This document shows, one piece after another, positions 35,772 through 45,538 of a stretch of DNA of 45,538 bases. The stretch is from contig CALIMH010000019.1 of NCBI GenBank assembly GCA_938028725.1, positions 1 to 45,538 of the forward strand. Reading direction: 5' to 3'. Within the stretch, counting starts at the first letter, position 1. Each line of letters begins with the position of its first letter. Source of the stretch: an uncultured Anaerolineae bacterium (GTDB lineage: Bacteria > Chloroflexota > Anaerolineae > J036 > Brachytrichaceae). Both the position numbers and the translations under genes were made by a program. The notes beneath the pieces were generated by a model, which saw nothing but the letters and a program-made list of their open reading frames with translations, was not told the DNA's origin and did no database searches.

Positions 35772-38700
35772 ATGTGGATGAGCATGTCGCGACGCTGCAT
35801 GCGCTTGCTAGCCCACCCCTTAAGCCTGGCCTTTGCAGCCTTTATGGGCTTGGCTTGCAGGCAGGCATCGGCGCAAGACGTTGTAGCTAGTGTCCATGCC
35901 TCCGCTGGCGCTGTCGTCATCAACGAGGTTGCCTGGGGCGGCACCGCCGCCAGCACTTCCGATGAGTGGATTGAACTCTACAACACGACAGACACGGCTA
36001 TAGACCTCACCGGCTGGGTCTTGAGAGCCGCTGACAGCACGCCCGTTATCACTCTCTCCGGTATCATCCCCCCATATGGCTATTTCCTTCTGGAGCGGAC
36101 GGACGATAACACCGTCCGCGACGTTCCAGCCGACCAGATTTATGGCAATGACGGCTCCTCCTGGGCCCTGAGCAACTCCGGCGAAGTCCTCACCCTCACC
36201 ACTCCCCTAGGCGAAGTCATAGACACCGCCAACGGCAACGGCGGCGCATGGCCCGCCGGCTCCGGCTCCCCCCACTATCGCTCCATGGAGCGCATAGACC
36301 CCACCGCCCCTGACACCGACGCCAACTGGGCCTCCAACCACGGCGTCATCCGCAACGGCCAGGACGCTAACGGCAACCCCATCAACGGGACGCCCAAAGC
36401 CCGCAACTCCGCCTCTCACGCCGACCTGGTGGTGGAGAAATCCGGCCTGGCAACGGCCCGCCCCGGTGGACTGGTGACCTACACCCTGCTGGCGCGGAAC
36501 GCTCACTCCCTCACCGCCGCCGCCGTCCGCCTCACCGACACGCTGCCGGCGGAGGTGACCTTCGTGAGCCAGACCTCCCCCTACACGTTCACCCAGCCCG
36601 ACCCCACCACGCTGGTCTGGGAGGTGGGCGACCTGCTCCCGGCCGCAACCACCGCCTTCATCACCGTCACCGCGCGGGTCACGGAGACGCCGGGGACAGC
36701 GGTCATCACCAACACCGCCGAGGCTGCCACCGCTACCCCTGAGGTGACCACCACCAACAACACCGCCCAGGCCGTCACCCAGATTCAGCCCCCTGCGCCG
36801 ACGCTGACGCTGGCCCGCACCGGCCCGCCGGTCATCCTGGCCGGCGCGGCCTTCACCGCTGTCCTCACCCTGGGCAACACCGGCGACCTGACCGCCTCCG
36901 CCATCGTCCTCACCGACGCGCTCCCGGCGGAGGTGGATTTCATCACACAGACCGCGCCGTTCCCCTTCAGCCGGCCCGCGCCGGGCCTCCTCCGCTGGGA
37001 GGTGGGCGACCTCCCGCCCAGCGCGTCCGTCCCCATCACCGTTACCCTGCGGGCCGGGGTGGCCCTCTCCGGCACGGCAACCCTCGTCGCTACAGCGACC
37101 GAATCGGGCGGAGGGGCCGCGACCGCCGCCTGGAGCGCGCCCGTCCTCCCCGCCGTCCGCTTCTATGCGCTGGCTCCCACAAACTACGCCGGCAGTGGCG
37201 AGGCAGCTGCCCTCATCAACCTGAGCCCGTATACCGCCACCCTCTCCGGCTGGTGTCTGGACGACGCGCCGGCCTCCACCTCTCGCGTTTGCTTTCCCGC
37301 CGGGGCCGAAATCGGGCCCGGCCGCATCCTCTGGCTGGCCCAGGACGCCGACGGCTTCTACCCCGTCTGGGGCTTTGATGCGGACTGGGCCGACGCTGCG
37401 GGCGAGCGGCCCGTCCCGCTGCTGCTCGGCGTCTGGCCGGGCTTCACTGACGGCGGCGAGGCCGCCTACCTGGTCACCGGCACGGCCGTGGTGGACGCGC
37501 TGGCCTACGGCAGCGGCTCCGCCGCTCAGGGCTGGGCCGGCCCCGCCGTCCCTTATCCGTACCCCGGCTTTGCCTCCGGCCAGGTCCTCTACCGCAAACT
37601 GGACCCCGCCACCGGCCTCCCCGTCCCCGACACCGACCGAGCCGCCGACTGGGCCCAGGACCCCGCCGACCCGCTCCTGGGCCGCAAACTCCGCTACCCC
37701 GGCTGGGACCTGGAAGACCTCTTCTTCCCCGCCGAAATCACCGCGTCGGCGCAGGTGACGGTCGCCGTCGCCCCCGAAGGGGCCCTTTCTCTCACCCTCC
37801 AGACCATCGGCGCGGCGCGGCATTCCCTCCAGATCGCCGCCTACACCCTGGAGAGCGTCCCCCTCTACGAGGCGATCCGCGAGCGCATCCAGGCCGGGGT
37901 GGTGGTGACTGTCCTCCTGGAGAGCGCGCCCACCGGCGGGATGTCGCCCGACGAAAAGTGGATCGCGCAGCGGCTGCACAACCCGCCCACTTCCTTCGTC
38001 TACTTCATCGGGCGGACCGGGGCGCGGTATCGCTTCCACCATGCCAAATACATCCTGGTGGACGACCGCCTGGCGCTGGTCAGCACCGACAACTTCACCG
38101 AGCGCTCCATGCCCTCCGACCTCATCGTCAACGGGACGGCGGGCCATCGGGGCTTCCTGCTGGCGACGGATAGCCCCGGCGTCGTGGCCCGCCTGGCGGA
38201 ACTCTTCCGCCGGGACGCCGACCCAACCCACGCGGACATCGCGCCGTATGACGATGCCATCTACGCCCCGCCTGCCGGCTACGTCCCCCTGCCCCCGCCC
38301 GATTGGACCACCTACACCGCACCCTTCAGCCAGGTCCTGGCGACGACGGCGACGACCCTCACCGTCCTGCACGGCCCTGAGCACCTCCTCCGCCCCGACG
38401 ACGGCCTGCTGGGGCTGCTGGGCCGGGCGGGTCCGGGGGATTCGGTCGCCGCGATGCAACTGAACGAGCCGGTCACGTGGACCTCCGGGGTGGGGGACGT
38501 CGGGCTGAACCCCCGCGTGGTGGCGCTGGTGGCGGCGGCCCGCCGGGGCGCGGCGGTGTGGCTTCTGCTGGACGAGTACTACGACGCCGGCACCAACCTT
38601 GCCACCTGCCTCTACCTGAACGGCCTGGCCCAGGCGGAGTCCCTGCCCCTCTCCTGCCGGCTGGGGAACGTGGCCGGGCTGGGGGTCCACGCCAAGACTT

Positions 38701-39485
38701 TCTTCGTGCAGATCGGCGGCGAGAAGTGGGCGCACATCGGCAGCGTCAACGGCACGGAGACGTCCCACAAGGCCAACCGCGAGGTGGCGCTGCAGTTGGC
38801 CTCCGCCGAGGTCTATGACTTTCTGATGACCGTCTTTGAGCACGACTGGGCGCGGGCGCACGCGCCCCTGGTCTTCCCCCTCTACCTTCCGCTGGTCCTT
38901 CGGGATTACGTCCCCCCGGCCGACTACCCCCTGGTGAGCGAGGTCTTCATCAACCCCGTTGGCCCCGACGCGGGGTACGAGTGGATAGAACTCTACAACC
39001 CCGGCCCGACGGTGAGCCTCGCCGGCTGGACAATCGGGGACGCCATCAACATCGGGGATTATGGGGACGGCCGGTATGCCTTCCCGGCGGGGGCACAACT
39101 TCTGAGGGGGCAGGTCGTGGTCGTGGCGGCCTGTGCGACGAATTTCGCCCGCACCTACGGCTTCAACCCAGCCTACGAGTGGACGGACTGCGACCCGCTG
39201 GTGCCGGACCTGATGCCGGTGGGCGACTGGGTGGGCTTTGGGCTGGCCCTGGGGAACGCGCAGGATGAGGTCCTGCTGCTGAAGCCCGACGGCGCACCGG
39301 TGGATAGCGTGGCCTGGGGTGGGGGGCCGCGTGCGGGCGTGATGCCCTTCCCGATGGATGCGGAGGATACCTTCCCCTGGGGAGCATCGCTGAAGCGCTA
39401 CCCGCCGAACAGCGACCGCGACAACTGCGCGCGCGATTTCTACGTCAGTTGGTCGCCTTCCCCGGGCCGGGTGACGGGAGAGTAG
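35772..39485 (+). CDS. Secreted lamin-tail / DUF11 / phospholipase-D-like protein
   Basis: 1237 residues. A signal peptide ('LAHPLSLAFAAFMGLA') ends near residue 35. A lamin-tail domain (about 46-165, 'VVINEVAWGGTAAS', 'DEWIELYNTTDTAIDLTGWV') is followed by two DUF11 beta-domains (about 218-335 and 345-450) and a second, divergent lamin-tail (about 457-600). Then comes a tandem PLD region: HKD1 is His757/Lys759/Asp764, and HKD2 is His973/Lys975 with Gln980 where Asp is usual. After 'FPLYLPLVLRDY' a third lamin-tail closes the protein (about 1050-1230). It is likely an extracellular nuclease or lipase; no sorting or anchor signal is visible. Codon use is unusually rich in C at third positions compared with its neighbours. 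The ATG at 35772 lacks a clear ribosome site; later ATGs are possible. Confidence 0.88.
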   Translation: MWMSMSRRCMRLLAHPLSLAFAAFMGLACRQASAQDVVASVHASAGAVVINEVAWGGTAASTSDEWIELYNTTDTAIDLTGWVLRAADSTPVITLSGIIPPYGYFLLERTDDNTVRDVPADQIYGNDGSSWALSNSGEVLTLTTPLGEVIDTANGNGGAWPAGSGSPHYRSMERIDPTAPDTDANWASNHGVIRNGQDANGNPINGTPKARNSASHADLVVEKSGLATARPGGLVTYTLLARNAHSLTAAAVRLTDTLPAEVTFVSQTSPYTFTQPDPTTLVWEVGDLLPAATTAFITVTARVTETPGTAVITNTAEAATATPEVTTTNNTAQAVTQIQPPAPTLTLARTGPPVILAGAAFTAVLTLGNTGDLTASAIVLTDALPAEVDFITQTAPFPFSRPAPGLLRWEVGDLPPSASVPITVTLRAGVALSGTATLVATATESGGGAATAAWSAPVLPAVRFYALAPTNYAGSGEAAALINLSPYTATLSGWCLDDAPASTSRVCFPAGAEIGPGRILWLAQDADGFYPVWGFDADWADAAGERPVPLLLGVWPGFTDGGEAAYLVTGTAVVDALAYGSGSAAQGWAGPAVPYPYPGFASGQVLYRKLDPATGLPVPDTDRAADWAQDPADPLLGRKLRYPGWDLEDLFFPAEITASAQVTVAVAPEGALSLTLQTIGAARHSLQIAAYTLESVPLYEAIRERIQAGVVVTVLLESAPTGGMSPDEKWIAQRLHNPPTSFVYFIGRTGARYRFHHAKYILVDDRLALVSTDNFTERSMPSDLIVNGTAGHRGFLLATDSPGVVARLAELFRRDADPTHADIAPYDDAIYAPPAGYVPLPPPDWTTYTAPFSQVLATTATTLTVLHGPEHLLRPDDGLLGLLGRAGPGDSVAAMQLNEPVTWTSGVGDVGLNPRVVALVAAARRGAAVWLLLDEYYDAGTNLATCLYLNGLAQAESLPLSCRLGNVAGLGVHAKTFFVQIGGEKWAHIGSVNGTETSHKANREVALQLASAEVYDFLMTVFEHDWARAHAPLVFPLYLPLVLRDYVPPADYPLVSEVFINPVGPDAGYEWIELYNPGPTVSLAGWTIGDAINIGDYGDGRYAFPAGAQLLRGQVVVVAACATNFARTYGFNPAYEWTDCDPLVPDLMPVGDWVGFGLALGNAQDEVLLLKPDGAPVDSVAWGGGPRAGVMPFPMDAEDTFPWGASLKRYPPNSDRDNCARDFYVSWSPSPGRVTGE

Positions 39486-39492
39486 AGCAACT

Positions 39493-44586
<5,094 letters not shown>

Positions 44587-44589
44587 TTT

Positions 44590-45538
44590 TTATCTCCTTT
44601 CTACATCGCCGCCGGACGGCGTATAAATATACGTCTGAGCGCTGCGCTGCGCCTCGGTCATGGCGTCGTAGATGCTCAGGATGGCGCGCGCGGTGCGGTA
44701 CTCGCCGAAGCGCGCTTCGTCGTGGCGCTTGACGATCGGGAATTGGTCGAGGATGTAGACCACCGCGTCGCGCGGGGTAGGGAAGTACGCCCTCAGCGCG
44801 TCGCCGGCCTCGCGCTCCCACGCCTCCGGGCTGCCCAAGTAGAGGTGGAAGAAGAGCGCGTCCAGTTCGGCCCGCAGCCGGAAGCGCCGCTCGGCGTCCC
44901 AGCGGAACGGTGGGCCGTCGTAGCCGAGGTCGCGCGCAAACGGGGCGAGGTCCCACGCGGTGTAGGTCAGCTCGAGCACGCGCGGGCGCACGAACTCAGC
45001 GATGGTCACGGAGGGTGGCGCGCCGCGCCACGGGAAGGGGAGCGGCTGCTCGAAGACGCTCGGCGGCAGGACGGGGAGTTGCTCCATCGTGGAATACGTT
45101 AGGTGCGTCCCGCCCAGCTTTTGCCGAGCCGCATAATCGACACAAAGCGAGTTGAGGATACCGAGGAGGAGCGGGGCATGATCGGGCAGGTTAGGGAACA
45201 TGAGGGGGAGTGTGTGCCCCACCCCCGCACGCGGGATGACCGCCGCGATGACCGTGCGCTCGTTGGTAGCGTTGGTGATGTCGCGCCAGCCGAGCAGCCA
45301 GCCGCGATCCCAACCTTTGGCGCGCAGGCGCGCTTCTACCGCGGCAGCCGGTACCCAGTAGCGCGGGGTAATGCGAACGGCGGGGTCGGCCTTCGCCGCG
45401 TCAGCAATCTCCTCGGTATCTCCCTGCCGGTAGGTCGCGAAGCGATGGTCGAACTGATGCACTAGTTTGGCTTCGTAGAGGGGGAGCAGTGCCCCCTCAC
45501 CCCCCTTGCCCCCCTCTCCCACACGGGGAGAGGGGGGA
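44590..45538 (-). CDS. C-terminal part of Eco57I/type IIG-like DNA methylase (5' partial)
   Basis: The frame stays open to the window edge, so the catalytic N-terminus (NPPY-type motif) is outside. The 310-plus visible residues match the C-terminal specificity and tail region of large adenine methylases of the Eco57I/PglX/DrmMI kind: '[17 protein letters not shown]', '[13 protein letters not shown]', '[20 protein letters not shown]', '[20 protein letters not shown]' and '[16 protein letters not shown]'. It ends 3 bases before the helicase gene, so the two are one operon. Near the edge a GC-rich inverted repeat is read in frame as '[13 protein letters not shown]', an odd insertion relative to relatives. 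It probably supplies self-DNA marking or target recognition for the helicase-nuclease. Confidence 0.82.
   Translation of the reverse strand, partial: PPSPRVGEGGKGGEGALLPLYEAKLVHQFDHRFATYRQGDTEEIADAAKADPAVRITPRYWVPAAAVEARLRAKGWDRGWLLGWRDITNATNERTVIAAVIPRAGVGHTLPLMFPNLPDHAPLLLGILNSLCVDYAARQKLGGTHLTYSTMEQLPVLPPSVFEQPLPFPWRGAPPSVTIAEFVRPRVLELTYTAWDLAPFARDLGYDGPPFRWDAERRFRLRAELDALFFHLYLGSPEAWEREAGDALRAYFPTPRDAVVYILDQFPIVKRHDEARFGEYRTARAILSIYDAMTEAQRSAQTYIYTPSGGDVERR
45511..45537. repeat. GC-rich inverted repeat inside the methylase gene
   Basis: CCCCTCTCCC (45511-45520) pairs with GGGAGAGGGG (45526-45535) across an ACACG spacer, within a longer run of C-rich then G-rich sequence (from about 45481). 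Hairpins of this 'CTCTCCC-ACACGG-GGAGAGG' kind occur as dispersed repeats in many GC-rich genomes. Here it lies in a coding frame without a stop. It is at the very edge, so its full extent is not visible. Confidence 0.6.

Noticed and set aside
36207..39098. 963-codon open frame on the minus strand
   Set aside because: It is antisense to the lamin-tail/PLD gene, whose domains are recognisable; its product is low-complexity Gly/Arg/Val and arises from very high third-position GC.

Overview
GC-rich bacterial chromosome segment with densely packed genes and many 4-base ATGA/GTGA stop-start overlaps. It is probably from a Chloroflexota (Anaerolineae-like) genome. This is an inference from three things: the menaquinone pathway, large secreted lamin-tail/DUF11 proteins carrying a 'YLPLVLR'-type linker that I associate with that phylum, and the overall gene style. 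No rRNA, phage or IS transposase was seen.

Layout. 1-4071 (+): a FecBCD-type metal/cofactor ABC importer (binding protein cut by the window edge), a THEP1-like NTPase, and a TSUP permease broken by two frameshifts. 4120-5814 (+): an orphan GAF-GAF histidine kinase. 5793-6239 (-): a decayed ABC ATPase ending in a dispersed repeat. 6236-13045 (-): a TetR-led menaquinone operon read in the order tetR-menF-menD-menB-menE-menH, with a 20-bp palindromic operator next to the tetR start. 13300-13385: tRNA-Leu(UAA). 13402-15821 (-): a DarA-like cyclic-di-AMP receptor overlapping polyphosphate kinase. 16031-17012 (+): a small membrane protein and an AcpH-like protein. 17082-18968 (-): dnaK, separated from acpH by a strong hairpin terminator. 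19057-22815 (-): a DUF3048 lipoprotein followed by an MBOAT/SGNH acyl-transfer pair. 22875-22959: tRNA-Leu(CAA) behind a near-consensus promoter. 22972-31555 (-): the nusA-ylxR / infB-rbfA-nrnA-truB-ribF-recF information-processing cluster, with an internal terminator between ylxR and infB.

The accessory right end starts at 31941. An HTH-PocR regulator precedes a tightly spaced sulfur cluster: a sulfide:quinone oxidoreductase-like flavoprotein, a DUF1641 protein, a DsrC/TusE-like carrier that keeps only the C-terminal cysteine, and a DsrE2-like protein. I read this as a sulfide or persulfide handling module in which the quinone-reducing step could use the menaquinone made by the upstream operon. 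Next is a 1237-residue secreted protein combining lamin-tail, DUF11 and phospholipase-D-like domains. Convergent to it is a 1697-residue DEAH helicase with zinc clusters, a DUF1998/MZB region and a C-terminal Vsr/DUF559-like nuclease. It sits 3 bp behind the C-terminal part of an Eco57I/type IIG-like methylase and is probably an anti-phage or restriction island that continues beyond the window.

The strongest candidates for something undescribed are the PocR-SQR-DUF1641-DsrC-DsrE2 cluster and the methylase plus helicase-DUF1998-nuclease pair. Two dispersed GC-rich or purine-rich repeats sit inside or at the broken ends of coding genes (6199-6225 and 45511-45537), suggesting that small repeats have been reshaping reading frames in this genome.
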